Part shown: one piece after another, positions 17,886 through 25,947 of the stretch | How the letters are laid out: each line of letters begins with the position of its first letter | How positions within the stretch are numbered: the first letter of the stretch is position 1 | Origin: Pseudarthrobacter sp. ATCC 49987 | Lineage (GTDB): Bacteria > Actinomycetota > Actinomycetes > Actinomycetales > Micrococcaceae | Assembly (NCBI RefSeq): GCF_009928425.1 | Contig: NZ_JAABNS010000001.1 | Location: forward strand, 248,001 to 312,000 | Reading direction: 5' to 3' | DNA length: 64,000 bases | The notes under the pieces: model-generated | What the model saw: the letters and a program-made list of their open reading frames with translations, nothing else | Database searches by the model: none | Told to the model about the DNA's origin: nothing | Program-made: the position numbers and the translations under genes

Positions 17886-17922
17886 TCGGCCACGACTGGT
17901 GATCGTCCACGCCTGGTGACGG
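17872..17922. repeat. Three tandem 17-bp copies of the ManD gene 3' end
   Basis: Copies at 17872-17888, 17889-17905 and 17906-17922. Each contains CCACG(A/C)CTGGTGA, that is the last codons His-Asp-Trp plus stop. The first copy is the real gene end; the other two follow the stop codon. Copy 2 differs from copy 1 at one base; copy 3 has further changes. This looks like replication slippage at the gene end. Confidence 0.85.
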
Positions 17923-17964
17923 TTCCGGGCCGGAACGTCCGGGCACGAGACCTGCGACAAAAAA

Positions 17965-18004
17965 AGGTCCCGGGCGGGATTCGATGCTCATCCGCCCGGG
18001 ACCT
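17965..18004. terminator. Bidirectional intrinsic terminator
   Basis: A 13-bp GC-rich stem (AGGTCCCGGGCGG with its complement) around a 14-base loop. A run of A's at 17959-17965 gives a T-tract on the minus strand, and CTCTTT follows on the plus strand. It lies between the convergent ManD and 69-residue genes and can end both. Confidence 0.85.
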
Positions 18005-18059
18005 GGCTCTTTGCGCGTCAGGCGAGTGCTGCTGACAGCCGCTCAAGGCTGTGCCGGGA

Positions 18060-18269
18060 TCAGTGAATGAGTTCCCGGGTCACGCCGAAGGGGACCTGCT
18101 CGGACAGCGCTGCCGTGTAGTGGCCGGGCTTGTGCCGCGTGATCAGGATTCCGTGCGTCCCGGTGGCCATAGCGATCCGCTGGAGTCCGCGTACGGCGTC
18201 GTCGAGCCGTTCGTCGAGGACCTGGCGGCTGTCGACCTGGATCTCAATGCACTCAGCTACTGCGGTCAT
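18060..18269 (-). CDS. Small conserved protein of unknown function (69 residues)
   Basis: A compact soluble protein: an acidic strand (ECIEIQVDSRQ), a helix (LDERLDDAVRGLQRIAMATG), then GILITRHKPGHYTAALSEQVPFG. The pattern suggests a small alpha/beta fold; I cannot assign a family. AAGGA lies 8 bases upstream of ATG 18269, and a strong terminator follows, which supports a real monocistronic gene. The upstream region is unusually AT-rich for this genome, consistent with a regulated promoter. Confidence 0.72.
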   Translation of the reverse strand: MTAVAECIEIQVDSRQVLDERLDDAVRGLQRIAMATGTHGILITRHKPGHYTAALSEQVPFGVTRELIH

Positions 18270-18299
18270 GGTTCTGTTCCTTCTTGGGTTTCACGTCTC

Positions 18300-18343
18300 G
18301 GCCCCAATGATTGAAGCGACAATAACGTCATATTTATGGGGCC
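18300..18343. promoter_or_regulatory. AT-rich promoter segment bounded by inverted GGCCCCA/TGGGGCC
   Basis: Seven-base inverted arms at 18300-18306 and 18337-18343 enclose a 30-base AT-rich stretch (TGATTGAAGC...ATATTTA). It stands out against about 65-70 percent GC surroundings and lies 30-75 bases upstream of the 69-residue gene on the minus strand. It is a candidate promoter with operator arms; no clear -35/-10 pair can be fixed. Confidence 0.35.
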
Positions 18344-18460
18344 GTCAAATCTCTGCGCCGGGTTCAACCGGGCCGGTCCGGACCGGTAGTTCGGCGGGCG
18401 CGTCCCGCGCGCCGCTGACCTGCGCTTCCTTCGCCGCCGGTGTCGCTGCCGTGAGTGTGG

Positions 18461-19561
18461 TCACCCGGTCACAACCGTGAATCCAGTTTCCGGATAGCGG
18501 ACGCCGTTGACCTGGAGCTGCAGGGCGTGGTCGCCGGAGTGGTGGACCCGGGTGGTCATCTGACGGAACGCATGACGCTTCGAAAATGTCCGGGCTTCGC
18601 CCGGCCCGAGGACGGCCGTTCCGAGCTTGAACACCTTCTCTGCCCGGGAACCGTTGGCCTTGGCATAGTGCACGACATAGTCCACGGCAAGGCGTGCCTC
18701 CGCCGGCCCGGTATTGGAGACCTCGAAATCGAAGGAGAGCACCCCGGGCAGCTGGACGACGGCGCGGTCCAGCCTGGGCGGCGTCACGGCGAGCGACGCC
18801 GGCGGGAACCCCAGCAGCTCCAGAGCGCCGGGGTGGGCCTTCTTGATGAGGGTCCGCAGGCCGTGGCGGACCACCTTGGGCGTGTTCGCGTCCGGCGCGG
18901 CCATCCATCTGGCGGCGGCAGCAACCACTTCGTCGGGGGCGTGGCGGGCCAGGTCGTTCAGATGGTTGGCCACCGACCGTCGGACGTCCTCGACCGGGTC
19001 ACGGTACAGGGCGTCGAGGATCGGCAGGGTAGCGGCGGGCCGGGCCGTGATCTCCGGAACGCGGATCGCCCATGGCAGGTATGCCCGGGTGCCCTCGCTG
19101 GCAAGCCGGCGGACATGCCAGTCCGGGTGGGAGGTCCAGCCCTGGATGACGGCCAATGCCCGGTTCAGATCGGCGGCGAGCATCCGCCGGATCGCGAATT
19201 CACCGGTGAGCCGCGGCGTCAGCTCAGCGAGGAGCCACAGGCAGTCCTCGAAATCGCCGGGCCCCGTCCCGGCCAAGGCCAGGGTGGCCGCTGTCTCGCT
19301 CACGGGCCAGATCATCCAGCCGGTGAAGCCCGGGTCCTCCAGCGCCAGGCGGAAGAGGGCCGCCGCGCCGGCGTAGTCCCCGGACAGGTCAGTGAGCATG
19401 GCACTGCTCAGGAGGTCGGTGCGTTCCCGCAGGCTCAGTCGGTCGAGCTGTCCGGCCTTTTCGGCAAGGTGGGGGAAGCGGAGGCCGGGTGAAGCCTCGG
19501 CGAGGATCCGCTCCAGCGAGCCGACCACGCGCGGGTTGATCAGTTCATTCATGACGCCCAT
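18461..19561 (-). CDS. DNA alkylation repair-like HEAT-repeat protein
   Basis: A 366-residue helical-repeat protein of the AlkC/AlkD type. Helical pairs cover residues about 20-260, with the recognisable block SHPDWHVRRLASEGTR and YRDPVEDVRRSVANHLND. The C-terminal 100 residues form a separate beta-rich region (LSFDFEVSNTGPAEARLAVDYVVHY) resembling an immunoglobulin-like fold seen in some AlkC-type proteins. Role: probable removal of alkylated bases; activity unproven. ATG 19561 is used; ATG 19552 is an alternative. Confidence 0.8.
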   Translation of the reverse strand: MGVMNELINPRVVGSLERILAEASPGLRFPHLAEKAGQLDRLSLRERTDLLSSAMLTDLSGDYAGAAALFRLALEDPGFTGWMIWPVSETAATLALAGTGPGDFEDCLWLLAELTPRLTGEFAIRRMLAADLNRALAVIQGWTSHPDWHVRRLASEGTRAYLPWAIRVPEITARPAATLPILDALYRDPVEDVRRSVANHLNDLARHAPDEVVAAAARWMAAPDANTPKVVRHGLRTLIKKAHPGALELLGFPPASLAVTPPRLDRAVVQLPGVLSFDFEVSNTGPAEARLAVDYVVHYAKANGSRAEKVFKLGTAVLGPGEARTFSKRHAFRQMTTRVHHSGDHALQLQVNGVRYPETGFTVVTG

Positions 19562-19651
19562 CGCTTCAGGCTACCGGCGTAAGGTCCGCGGGACCTGCCG
19601 GGCAGCCCCAGGCGCCCGCGCGCCGGAACCGCGATATTCTTCACGAGGAAA

Positions 19652-20467
19652 ATGTCCACACACGGTGCAGAGGCGGATACGGGAATGGCAGAAGGAAGAA
19701 CCGGGAAGTCGCCCGGCCGGTGGCGGGTCTTCCACGACAAGTTCGTGGTGGAGGAACGCTACATGAGCGTGCAGGACCGCAAGAACCTGTACAGGATCGC
19801 CGTCGGGCTCATGATCGTTGGCGCCGTGCTGTTCTTTATGATCCTTGCCGGGGTCCTGCAGCACGGCGGGCTCACTGCAGGCGACGAACCTGTCCGTACC
19901 TGGCTCCTGACCCTCCGCTCCGAACCGCTCACCACGTTCATGATCATCCTCGCGATCATCTTCGGCCCCGTGGCCCTGCCGATCATCATCCTTGTGGTGA
20001 CCGTGGCCTGGGGCCTGCTGGCCAAGCATGCCTGGCGGCCGATGCTCCTCGCCGGCGCCATGCTCACCGGCGTCATCCTTGCCCAGATCATCGGGCGCAC
20101 CATCGGGCGCCAGCGCCCGCCCGTGGACCTGATGCTCTTCGGCGCCGACTTCACCTTCTCCTTCCCGTCGGGGCATGTCCTGGGTGCCTGTGACTTCCTG
20201 CTGGTCACCGCATTCCTGATCGCCTCGCGCCGGCAGAGCCGCGTCGCCGCCGTGGTGGCCTTCGTCCTGGCCGGCGTCGGGATCTTCTTCGCCGCCGTGA
20301 GCCGGCTGTACCTGGGCTATCACTGGCTGACCGACGCCATGGCCTCGCTGTCCATCTCGTTTGTGATCCTGGGTGGGGTGATCGCCCTGGACACCTGGCG
20401 CACCGCCCGCATCCGTGGTGAACAAATCACCGGAACGCTCTCGAAGGCCGACACCACCCAGCCATAG
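19652..20467 (+). CDS. PAP2-family membrane phosphatase
   Basis: A 271-residue membrane protein with a 40-residue cytoplasmic start and six predicted helices. The PAP2 signature is complete: GRQRPPVD (domain 1), PSGH (domain 2) and SRLYLGYHWLTD (domain 3, SR-x5-H-x3-D). Such enzymes remove phosphate from phosphatidic acid, undecaprenyl pyrophosphate or similar lipids. ATG 19652 follows GAGGAA. Divergent from the alkylation-repair gene, it stands alone. Confidence 0.9.
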   Translation: MSTHGAEADTGMAEGRTGKSPGRWRVFHDKFVVEERYMSVQDRKNLYRIAVGLMIVGAVLFFMILAGVLQHGGLTAGDEPVRTWLLTLRSEPLTTFMIILAIIFGPVALPIIILVVTVAWGLLAKHAWRPMLLAGAMLTGVILAQIIGRTIGRQRPPVDLMLFGADFTFSFPSGHVLGACDFLLVTAFLIASRRQSRVAAVVAFVLAGVGIFFAAVSRLYLGYHWLTDAMASLSISFVILGGVIALDTWRTARIRGEQITGTLSKADTTQP

Positions 20468-20532
20468 CCCCCGCGCCCGCCCGGGGCGGCGCCGGGATGC
20501 CGGGGCCCTTCACGTCAATGGGGGCCCAGTGT

Positions 20533-20826
20533 TCAGCTCCGGCCTGAGCGGAGGCGGTCCACCTCGGTCCGCAGCCGGGCATTGACCGCCTCCAGCTCCA
20601 GCACTTTGGCCACCCCTGCCAGGTTGAGCCCCTCCTCCAGCAGTTCGCTGATCCGCCGCAGCACCGCCAAATCCGCATTGCTGTACTGCCGCGTTCCTCC
20701 GGCGGTGCGGTCCGGCGTCACCAGGCCCTTCCGCTCGTAAAGCCTGATGTTCTGCTGCCCGGTCCCGACCAATTGGGCCACCACGGAAATCGCGTAGACG
20801 CCGAGCTCCTGACCCCGTTCCGTCAC
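20533..20826 (-). CDS. MerR-type HspR-like heat-shock regulator
   Basis: A 97-residue MerR-family regulator: winged helix residues 8-75 (YAISVVAQLVGTGQQNIRLYERKGLVTPDRT...TRQYSNADLAVLRRISEL) and a short coiled-coil tail. Length and the sequence around NIRLYE match HspR. AAGGAGA lies 6 bases before the GTG start at 20826. It is divergent from hsp20 and a J-domain gene rather than from dnaK, so its targets are probably this small-chaperone set. Confidence 0.85.
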   Translation of the reverse strand: MTERGQELGVYAISVVAQLVGTGQQNIRLYERKGLVTPDRTAGGTRQYSNADLAVLRRISELLEEGLNLAGVAKVLELEAVNARLRTEVDRLRSGRS

Positions 20827-20889
20827 GGTTCTCCTTTGCAGTCTCCAGGCACTGGTTCCGGTGTGCCAACACTTTCCTCTTGCATCAGT

Positions 20890-20918
20890 TTGGCACTGGT
20901 GCTATAAAAAATCTATAT
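20890..20918 (+). promoter_or_regulatory. Candidate promoter of the hsp20 gene
   Basis: TTGGCA at 20890-20895 and CTATAT at 20913-20918, 17 bases apart, resemble a housekeeping sigma promoter. It sits about 70 bases before the Hsp20 start, in the gap divergent from the HspR-like gene. A second GGCACTGGT occurs near 20848, so this may be a repeated regulator half-site. Confidence 0.45.
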
Positions 20919-20943
20919 CCACCACCACAGATAATCTCTCTGG

Positions 20944-20957
20944 TTGGATACATCCAA
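20944..20957. promoter_or_regulatory. TTGGAT-N2-ATCCAA dyad upstream of hsp20
   Basis: A perfect 6-bp inverted repeat with a 2-base centre, located downstream of the candidate promoter and 32 bases before the Hsp20 ATG. It fits a roadblock-type operator for the neighbouring HspR-like regulator. It does not resemble the known HAIR element CTTGAGT-N7-ACTCAAG. Confidence 0.4.
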
Positions 20958-20988
20958 AGGATAGAACTCTCGCATGAAGGAGTGGGAA

Positions 20989-21417
20989 ATGATGTTGATG
21001 CGTACGGACCCGTTCCGTGACCTGGACCGGCTGACCCAGCAGGTCTTCGGGACGGCGGCACGGCCGGCTGCCATGCCGATGGACGCATGGCAGGAAGACG
21101 GCGAATTCGTCGTCGCGTTCGATCTTCCCGGCGTCAACGTTGACTCGGTGGACCTCGACATTGAGCGCAACGTGCTCACCGTCCGGGCCGAACGGCGCGA
21201 CCCGACCCAGCCCAACGTTGAGCTGATTGCCTCGGAGCGGCCACGCGGCGTTTTCAGCCGCCAGCTCATCCTCGGCGACACCTTGGACACCGAGAAGGTC
21301 AAGGCGCACTACGCCGACGGCGTCCTGACGCTCCGCATTCCGGTGCAGGAACAGGCCAAGCCGCGGAAGATTGAAATCACTCACACGCAGGACAACTTGC
21401 AGGAGATCGGGAAGTAG
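20989..21417 (+). CDS. Hsp20-family small heat-shock protein
   Basis: A 142-residue alpha-crystallin-domain chaperone that holds unfolding proteins. The domain runs from [18 protein letters not shown] to [18 protein letters not shown], with the AxxxxGVL-type motif seen as [13 protein letters not shown]. The start ATG 20989 is chosen because AAGGAG lies 6 bases upstream; an ATG at 20974 overlaps that ribosome site. It leads a plus-strand set with the J-domain gene and an unknown gene. Confidence 0.92.
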   Translation: MMLMRTDPFRDLDRLTQQVFGTAARPAAMPMDAWQEDGEFVVAFDLPGVNVDSVDLDIERNVLTVRAERRDPTQPNVELIASERPRGVFSRQLILGDTLDTEKVKAHYADGVLTLRIPVQEQAKPRKIEITHTQDNLQEIGK

Positions 21418-21522
21418 CTGGGGCGGGCGGATTGCGTCCGGCCGTCGACGAATGCCGGGGACCAGACCGTGCCCGCCGGGCCGTCTGGTCCCCGCCTGGT
21501 CCATCCGAGGGGGAGTGCACCG

Positions 21523-21891
21523 ATGAATCGTGACCCGAGCGGCTTCTACGCCGCGTTGCACGTAACGCCGGATGCGACGCCGGCCCAGATCCAGCGGGCT
21601 TTCCGGGCGCTGATGCGCCTCCGCCATCCCGACGTCGAAGCGTCCTCCGGCGCTCTGCCCGAGGCGTCCTCCGGTGCCCTGCCCGACGGCGGGGAGGACG
21701 CGCGGCGCATCCTGGAGTCATTCGCGGTCCTGCGGAATCCGAAATCACGGGCAGAGTACGACCCCGCTTCCCAGCCCGCACATCCCGGTGGCACCATCGC
21801 GGGAAGCCGGGAAATTCCGGTGCGCCACCACCGGGACAGGCAGCCCGTGCTGCGGGTCACCCCGGTGCGGTGGGAACGGGGCCCGCAGTGA
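21523..21891 (+). CDS. Short J-domain (DnaJ-like) protein
   Basis: A 122-residue protein with an N-terminal J domain (FYAALHVTPDATPAQIQRAF, HPD motif in LRHPDVE, then RRILESFAVLRNPKSRAEYD). It lacks G/F and zinc-finger regions, so it is a type III J protein likely to recruit a DnaK. Right after HPD there is a tandem duplication of EASSGALP that lengthens the loop between helices II and III/IV. The C-terminal 40 residues are basic and disordered-looking. GAGGGGGAG precedes the ATG. Confidence 0.87.
   Translation: MNRDPSGFYAALHVTPDATPAQIQRAFRALMRLRHPDVEASSGALPEASSGALPDGGEDARRILESFAVLRNPKSRAEYDPASQPAHPGGTIAGSREIPVRHHRDRQPVLRVTPVRWERGPQ
21637..21684 (+). repeat. 24-bp tandem duplication inside the J-domain gene
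   Basis: Two adjacent in-frame copies (21637-21660 and 21661-21684) each encode EASSGALP. They differ at three bases, all silent, so the duplication is not brand new. The insertion falls just after the HPD loop. Confidence 0.85.
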
Positions 21892-21955
21892 CGACGGTGC
21901 CGGCACCCGGCCACGACACACCGGGTCCCGAAACACCAAAAGAAGGAGGGCAGCC

Positions 21956-22345
21956 ATGAGCGCACGGCGACGCTACGATTCGCTGCTGTTGCCGGTCTTC
22001 CACGAGCGGTTCGTGGCCCGGTGGGGCGAGGGGACCGCCCCGTTTCTTGACCCGGAGGCCCACGAGGCACCGTTGCCGCGGGCCCAGTGGATCAACGTCG
22101 ACACCGGGGCCGCGCTTGCCGTGGTTCCCATCTGGACCGCCGATGACAGCCAGCACCGGTCTTTCGGCGTCTTCTACCTGCCGCCGGCCGGCGACATCTG
22201 GGTGCTTCGGCCGGGGTACACGAGCTACCTGGAGCCCACGGTGGATGAGCTTGAGAAACTTCAGGCCCTGCGGAACGACGCGTTCAAGAAGGCCGTGGCG
22301 CACGCCAAGGAGTTCCTGTTCGGGCCTGTTGCCCCAGTGTATTGA
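21956..22345 (+). CDS. Unknown protein of the heat-shock island (129 residues)
   Basis: A soluble 129-residue protein with a strong ribosome site (AAGGAGG) 8 bases before ATG 21956. It begins basic (MSARRRYDSLLLPVFHERF) and contains aromatic-rich strands (RSFGVFYLPPAGDIWVLRPGYTSYLEP) and a helical C-terminus. No motif that I recognise. The position directly after hsp20 and the J-domain gene suggests a protein-quality or stress role; this is inference. Confidence 0.72.
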   Translation: MSARRRYDSLLLPVFHERFVARWGEGTAPFLDPEAHEAPLPRAQWINVDTGAALAVVPIWTADDSQHRSFGVFYLPPAGDIWVLRPGYTSYLEPTVDELEKLQALRNDAFKKAVAHAKEFLFGPVAPVY

Positions 22346-22460
22346 GTCTCCGCAGGAGCCTTTCCGCAGAAGCTCCGGCACGCTGGCGCCGGTCGTGGCG
22401 CGCGGGTGCGCCGCGGCCTAAAATCAGTCAACTGCCCGAAACTACATAGGGGATCCACTG

Positions 22461-23960
22461 ATGAGAGCATCCGCCAAAGACCTGGCCGCCCTGCTGCCGC
22501 CGCGCTTCACTCTGGGCGTGGCGACCGCAGCCTTCCAGATCGAAGGTGCCCTGGACGAGGACGGACGCGGTCCCTCGGGTTGGGACCATTTCGCCGCCAA
22601 GCCCGGTGCGATCGTGGCGGACCACAGCCCCGCGGTTGCCTGCGACCATTACCACCGGATGCCCGAAGACGTGGCCCTGATGAAGGAACTCGGGGTCGAT
22701 TCCTACCGTTTTTCTTTCTCCTGGTCGCGCATCCAGCCCGGCGGCAGCGGTCCGGTCAACCCCGCGGGCCTCGACTTCTATGACCGGCTGATTGACCTGC
22801 TGCTGGCCAACGGCATCGCACCCATGGCCACGCTGTACCACTGGGATACGCCGCTGGAGCTGGACCAGGCCGGCGGCTGGATGAACCGGGACACGGCCTA
22901 CCGGCTGGGCGAGTTCGCCGCGATCGCCGCGGCCGCGTATGGCGACCGGGTGACCCGCTGGGTGACGGTCAACGAGCCCGCCACGGTCAGCACCAACGGC
23001 TACATGCTGGGGATGCACGCGCCGGGCGAGGCGCTTATGCTGAAGGCGCTCCCGAGCGTCCACCACCAGCTGCTGGGCCACGGCTTGTCGCTGCAGGCGC
23101 TCCGGGCCGCCAACGTGCCGGGCGAAATCGGGATCACGAATGTCTATTCGCCCATGGTGCCTGCCTCGATCAACCCGCTGGACAAGCTCAGTGCCGGTCT
23201 GATGGACATGGCCCAGAACCGGCTTTACGCGGACCCTGTCCTGCTCGGCGAGTACCCCGACACCGTCCGTGCCGCCACCTTCTTCTCCTCCTTCAGCCCG
23301 TCCAGTGAGGACATGAAGCTGATCTCCCAGCCCCTGGACTTCTACGGGCTCAACTACTACATGCCGACCCGGGTGGCGTCCGGTCCGGGCGAGGGCGCCG
23401 TGCCCAAGGGGATGGCCGAGGCCATGGGCGACGACCTGAGCGGCACCGCGCCCGGCGCCCCGTTCCACATTGCGTCATTCCCGGACACCGAGACCACCGC
23501 GTACGGCTGGCCCATCAAACCGGAGTACATGGCCGTCGCGCTTGCGGAAATGGCCGAACGCTACCCCGGCCTTCCGCCGGTCTACATCACCGAGGGCGGG
23601 GCGAGCTTCGAAGACCTCGAGATCCGGGACCCGCAAGGCCGGCTCATCATCCCGGACGAACGCCGGGTGAGCTACCTGGCCGACCATATCGCCACCGCCG
23701 TTGAAGCAACGGCGCCCGGCGGCGCGGCAGAGTCCATTGACCTGCGGGGATACTACGTGTGGTCGCTGATGGACAACTTCGAATGGTCGGGGGGCTACAA
23801 ACAGCAGTTCGGGCTGCTGCACGTGGACCGCGGGACCCAGGAGCGCACCAGGAAGGCATCGTTTTACTGGCTCCAGGAGGTTCTCGCGGCACGGCACCGG
23901 GACCCCGTCCCGGAGATTCCTGCCGCCGCGGCGGCGGCCAGCCGGCGGGCCGGCGCCTAA
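22461..23960 (+). CDS. Beta-glucosidase, glycoside hydrolase family 1
   Basis: A 499-residue cytoplasmic-type GH1 (beta/alpha)8 enzyme. The acid/base Glu172 is in TVNEPATVS and the nucleophile Glu378 in YITEGGAS; the latter has GG in place of the usual NG. The N-terminal FTLGVATAAFQIEGA and the substrate-binding YVWSLMDNFEWSGGY blocks are typical. It would hydrolyse beta-glucosides or beta-galactosides from plant debris. The stop overlaps the stop of the convergent DUF2183 gene (taa 23958-23960, tag on the other strand). Confidence 0.92.
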   Translation: MRASAKDLAALLPPRFTLGVATAAFQIEGALDEDGRGPSGWDHFAAKPGAIVADHSPAVACDHYHRMPEDVALMKELGVDSYRFSFSWSRIQPGGSGPVNPAGLDFYDRLIDLLLANGIAPMATLYHWDTPLELDQAGGWMNRDTAYRLGEFAAIAAAAYGDRVTRWVTVNEPATVSTNGYMLGMHAPGEALMLKALPSVHHQLLGHGLSLQALRAANVPGEIGITNVYSPMVPASINPLDKLSAGLMDMAQNRLYADPVLLGEYPDTVRAATFFSSFSPSSEDMKLISQPLDFYGLNYYMPTRVASGPGEGAVPKGMAEAMGDDLSGTAPGAPFHIASFPDTETTAYGWPIKPEYMAVALAEMAERYPGLPPVYITEGGASFEDLEIRDPQGRLIIPDERRVSYLADHIATAVEATAPGGAAESIDLRGYYVWSLMDNFEWSGGYKQQFGLLHVDRGTQERTRKASFYWLQEVLAARHRDPVPEIPAAAAAASRRAGA

Positions 23961-25027
23961 AGAACGCCGAGCTCCTGCAGGCCCTTGGCCATGCCTGCAC
24001 CGTCCGGGGAGTAGATCCACGGGACCTTGGAGCCGGTGTGGTCCCCGGTGTCCGAGTGGCCGCCGGCCAGCACGGCTTCGCTCGCGGAGAGCTGGCGGAT
24101 GCCGATGGCGGCCACCCGGTCGCCGTGCTGCTGGGCGAAATGCGAGTAGATCGATTCGTCGTGCTGGCCGTTGTCTCCGAAGAGCAGCCAGCGCATCTTC
24201 GGGAATTCCTCGGCCAGCAGTTCCAGGTTGCGGCGTTTGTGCTCCTGGCCGCTGCGGAACCACCGGTCGTGGGTGAGGCCCCAGTCGGTGAGCAGCAGGG
24301 CACCGGAGGGGTACATGTTCCGGGTGATAAAACGTGCCAGGGTGGGGGCCGCGTTCCACGGTCCGGTGGACAGGTAGATCACCGGCGCCTCCGGGTGTTC
24401 GACCATCAGTCGATCCATCAGCACGGCCATGCCCGGCGTCGCCATCCGGGCGCGTTCGTTGAGCACAAAGGTGTTCCAGAGCGCCAGGAAGGGCCGGGGG
24501 AGCGCGGTGACCATGATCGTGTCATCGATGTCGGACACGATGCCCAGCTTGGTCTCGGGGGAAATGACGAAGATCTTCGCGGTGACGGGCTCGGTCCCCT
24601 CGGCGCGCAGCACCGCGGTGTGCCAGCCCGGAGTGAGCTCCACCTGCACGACAGTGTCCACAAGTCCACCGCGGTCCGCCTGCACCCGGGCGGTCACCCC
24701 GCCGATCTCGATCTCCACTTTGGAGTACTGCACCGGCACGGAGGTGAACGCCCGCCAGCCGCGGATGTTCTGGTTGCCGTTCTGGGCCGCCTGCTCCGCC
24801 CGGCTCCCGGGGTTGGGCCTGCTGGTGAGCACCACCCGGCCGAGCACCCGGACCCAGGTGGTTGACCCGTAGCCCTGGTAGGCGACGGTCTGCGGGATGA
24901 AGTCCCAGCGCCGGGCAGTCTTCAGACGGACGCTGTTGACGGTGTCCGAGACCACATGCGCAAGGCGGAAGACCCGGTTGCCGGTGACTGCTTGCTGCCC
25001 GGGTGTGTGCTGTGAGGCCAATTCCAT
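23957..25027 (-). CDS. APP1-like phosphatase domain protein (DUF2183)
   Basis: A 356-residue protein. Residues about 40-140 form a beta-rich N-terminal domain; from about residue 155 a HAD-like App1 catalytic domain begins with DIDDT (Asp166, Asp168, Asp169), followed by YLSTGPWN and LLFGDNGQHDESIY. The family includes yeast App1p phosphatidate phosphatase, so lipid dephosphorylation is the best guess. Start ATG 25027 is used; longer readings run into the DUF72 gene. No signal peptide. Confidence 0.85.
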   Translation of the reverse strand: MELASQHTPGQQAVTGNRVFRLAHVVSDTVNSVRLKTARRWDFIPQTVAYQGYGSTTWVRVLGRVVLTSRPNPGSRAEQAAQNGNQNIRGWRAFTSVPVQYSKVEIEIGGVTARVQADRGGLVDTVVQVELTPGWHTAVLRAEGTEPVTAKIFVISPETKLGIVSDIDDTIMVTALPRPFLALWNTFVLNERARMATPGMAVLMDRLMVEHPEAPVIYLSTGPWNAAPTLARFITRNMYPSGALLLTDWGLTHDRWFRSGQEHKRRNLELLAEEFPKMRWLLFGDNGQHDESIYSHFAQQHGDRVAAIGIRQLSASEAVLAGGHSDTGDHTGSKVPWIYSPDGAGMAKGLQELGVL

Positions 25028-25086
25028 GCCTCCACTCTCCCACAGGGCCCCGGCGCCCCGTTGACTGTGTCCGGAATCGCCGCGGA

Positions 25087-25842
25087 TCAGGCGTCGCCCA
25101 GCAAATGGCGCAGCATCCAGGCGTTCCGCACGGCGTTGCCACCGCCGTCGTTGTTGAAATAGGCAAAGACGTCCTTGCCGGCCGTCTGCCATTCGCGGAT
25201 CCGCTCCGCCCACCAGCGCAGCTCGTCGTCCGAGTAGGAGCCGCCGTAGAGATGCTCCCGGTCCGGGCCATGCAGCCGGAGGTAGACGAAGGCCGCGGTG
25301 GCGCGGAGGACGCACGGGAGTCCCGCGCCGCTCATGACGCAGTAGGCAGTGCCGTGCAGTGCCAGCAACGAGTAGACCCCGGGATCGTCCCAGCTGGGGT
25401 GGCGGAATTCCACGCTGACCCGGATCCAGTCGGGCACCGCCGCCAGGAAATACGCCAGCCGCGCGTCGTCCCGGGCGAAATCCGGCGGGAGCTGGACCAG
25501 CAGCACCGCGCGTTTGTCGCCGAGTTCGTGCCAGCACCGGGCGATCCGCTCGATCCAGGCTTCCGGGGCATAGAGCCTCTTCCCGTGCGTCAATCCGCGC
25601 GGGGCCTTGACGGACAGCAGGAACCCGGGCGGCAGCCGTTGGCGCCAGCTGGCGAAGGAGCTGTCACGGGGCCAGCGGTAGAAGCTGGCGTTGAGCTCCA
25701 CGGTGGTGAAGCGGGCCGCGTAGTGCGCCAGCCGGTCCCTCGCCGGCAGTCCCGGCGGATAGAGCACGTTCTCCCAGTGCTCATAGCTCCAGCCGCTGGT
25801 GCCGATGTGCACCGTCCCGGTCCGGGGTGTGCCCTGGTCCAT
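25087..25842 (-). CDS. DUF72 (YecE-like) TIM-barrel protein
   Basis: A 251-residue DUF72 protein with the family opening HIGTSGWSYEHW, the NASFYRWP segment, VEFRHPSW and the terminal FAYFNNDGGGNAVRNA. The fold is a TIM barrel similar to metal-dependent endonuclease IV/sugar isomerases, but no reaction is established. It lies 59 bases upstream of the APP1-like gene on the same strand and is divergent from the GH15 gene. Confidence 0.88.
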   Translation of the reverse strand: MDQGTPRTGTVHIGTSGWSYEHWENVLYPPGLPARDRLAHYAARFTTVELNASFYRWPRDSSFASWRQRLPPGFLLSVKAPRGLTHGKRLYAPEAWIERIARCWHELGDKRAVLLVQLPPDFARDDARLAYFLAAVPDWIRVSVEFRHPSWDDPGVYSLLALHGTAYCVMSGAGLPCVLRATAAFVYLRLHGPDREHLYGGSYSDDELRWWAERIREWQTAGKDVFAYFNNDGGGNAVRNAWMLRHLLGDA

Positions 25843-25947
25843 CCCGCCCGTTCCTTCCCGGCCCGCTGTGCCCGCCTGGTCCGAAGTTCCGTGTCAGCTT
25901 CTCTGGATCCTAGTCCTCAGGGAAACGGGTGTGGCACTGTAAGTCCC

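Noticed and set aside
17872..17922. CRISPR-like array in the tandem 17-bp repeats
   Set aside because: Units are directly adjacent with no spacers and derive from the gene end.
20827..20988. HAIR element for HspR in the hsp20 upstream gap
   Set aside because: No CTTGAGT-N7-ACTCAAG-like sequence could be found; other dyads are listed instead.
25003..25947. N-terminal extension of the GH15 frame by about 315 residues
   Set aside because: The extra part is antisense to the DUF72 gene and lacks homology-like features; the family start is the ATG at 25948.
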